This document shows, piece after piece, positions 62,873 to 64,000 of a stretch of DNA of 64,000 nt (position 1 is its first letter; each line of letters opens with the position of its first letter). The stretch comes from Aspidiotus rigidus. Its lineage: Eukaryota; Arthropoda; Insecta; Hemiptera; Diaspididae. Location: NCBI GenBank assembly GCA_035079385.1, contig JAVHKY010000035.1, positions 2,604,001-2,668,000 on the forward strand, read 5' to 3'. Below the pieces are notes generated by a model, which ran no database searches, was not told where the DNA came from, and saw only the letters and a list, made by a program, of their open reading frames with translations. The position numbers and the translations under genes are program-made.

Positions 62873-63435
62873 CGGTGTTAATAAAATTCATGTGGGAGGA
62901 AAAGCCCTCTTTTTCTTTCTCTTTTAATAGAACAATTTGAATGTTCTTAAATAAATTAATGTGTTCCCCTTTTATGCCATTTTTCAATCCATAGCATTTC
63001 TTTTTTTTTTTTTAATTTTTGCGAATTAAGTATTTTCGAAGAATTTCTTACGATAAGAATTTTTATGCGAAGAATTGTCCTAGACCCGACTGTAATACAA
63101 GCCGTGTTGGGTGATAAGATGAAAAAATAATTTAACAAAGACGTGAAACGTCAACGAAAAAATTTTTGTACTCGTAATCGTAAAATATATACCTACTAAG
63201 GAGTCATTATCAGACGAAATACAAGTACAGAGTAAAAAAAGATAATATATTGTGTAATGTTCGGACGTTACTGACAAGAAAATTTTTGTAGGTAGGTGTC
63301 TACAAAGTTCATATCGATGGAAGCAAGCCTATACAACGACATTATTGCTTGCTATACTGATGGTGAAGCAATTGCTAACAGAGGTTAATATGTAGAGAAA
63401 AATTTAATATTGTTTGTCACACGCGACACTCCAAT

Positions 63436-63501
63436 ATGATGGCGAATTCTAAAAAGCTTTCGCATTCCTTCCCATCTTGTTTGATGTCGCCGGAAGAAAT
63501 A
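63436..63501 (+). other. Possible first coding exon of a gene running off the window
   Basis: ATGATGGCGAATTCT opens a 22-codon frame ending in a strong donor (GAAATA|gtgagt). No downstream exon could be connected before the window ends. It may be chance. Confidence 0.2.
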
Positions 63502-63548
63502 GTGAGTGAATCATAACTTTTAAATTTTATTTTCAGCAAAGTGCTTCT

Positions 63549-63550
63549 TT

Positions 63551-63588
<38 letters not shown>
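63549..63588. repeat. (AG)n microsatellite
   Basis: About 20 dinucleotide repeats on the plus strand. Confidence 0.9.
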
Positions 63589-63591
<3 letters not shown>

Positions 63592-63701
63592 ACAAACTTC
63601 CTAATTAAAAAAAAAAGTGATGAAATAAAAATTATACCTATAGAAAAATAAAACCAGCAATTGAAAATAATATTCCCACCTCCTGAGACACCTGAAATCA
63701 A

Positions 63702-64000
63702 CTATAGAGTACTATCAATTACGTATACACAAAAATTTATGTATAAATCAACAATAAATTTAAAAAAATGAAGTCACCAAGAGTCTCGCAGCATACTTGA
63801 TTAAGACCAGAAAATTTTCCTCAATTCATTCAAACTCGAGGTTTTCACTATCAAGTGTGACTAAATAATAATGAAAAATGAAAAAAATTAAGCTGAGTGG
63901 CTCAATTCTCGATCACCTCTGATTATAGGCATTCTCCTTAAATCAACAATAAACTACTATCAATTACGTATGCACGAAAAAATGATGTATAAAACAATAA
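63702..64000. repeat. Start of a tandem repeat of about 247-bp period
   Basis: tactatcaattacgtatac at 63705 recurs as tactatcaattacgtatgc at 63953, with similar flanks (taaatcaacaataaa and aaaacaataa). It suggests a repeat unit of about 247 bp continuing beyond the window. Confidence 0.5.

Overview
The window looks like AT-rich nuclear DNA from an animal, most likely an insect. Genes are split into short exons by GT–AG introns of about 60 bp to several kb. They encode animal-type proteins (collagen prolyl 4-hydroxylase alpha, KIF17-type kinesin, EMC4, mitochondrial mL38, TIM29, a GATAD1-like protein, a lactate-dehydrogenase family enzyme). The intergenic and intronic space is full of foldback/MITE-like repeats, a PIF1-helicase fragment of Helitron type, and remnants of Penelope-like and BEL/Pao-like retroelements. 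Repeat content and base composition would suit a sternorrhynchan hemipteran, but that placement is an inference.

Layout. 0–0.7 kb: a single-exon gene for a small secreted 8-cysteine protein whose cysteine pattern is that of fungal hydrophobins. 0.7–5.4 kb: no gene seen, with dispersed copies of a 45-bp repeat near 4 kb. 5.4–13.0 and 15.0–18.3 kb: two tandem prolyl 4-hydroxylase alpha genes with the same 11-exon structure and a start codon split by an intron. The first carries a 4.8-kb intron filled with a helicase fragment, a GC-rich hairpin cluster and a 0.8-kb foldback. 19.8–20.5 kb: a GATAD1-like gene without the GATA finger. 21.9–25.1 kb: divergent TIMM29 (−) and mRpL38 (+), both mitochondrial, sharing a 0.6-kb promoter region. 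25.7–36.3 kb: KIF17-like kinesin (−, 15 coding exons), with MITE-like elements in its introns. 36.3–40.5 kb: a Penelope-type reverse transcriptase remnant and unassigned sequence. 40.6–41.3 kb: EMC4 (−). 41.6–46.5 kb: nested inverted-repeat elements. 46.5–51.8 kb: an LDH-family gene (+) with malate-dehydrogenase-like specificity residues and a hydrophobic predicted N-terminus. 51.8–64 kb: gene-poor and repeat-rich, including duplicated blocks, a decayed gag fragment, ATTT/ATTTAATT arrays, a 45-bp minisatellite with a 395-bp higher-order period, a small bZIP-basic-region-like ORF and a tRNA-like remnant.

How the genes relate. Most are unrelated housekeeping genes. The functional groupings visible are the tandem P4HA pair (ER collagen modification) and the head-to-head mitochondrial pair TIMM29/mRpL38. 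All splice models were made by eye from reading frame, intron phase and splice consensus. Within each model the internal phases are consistent, but no transcript evidence was available.
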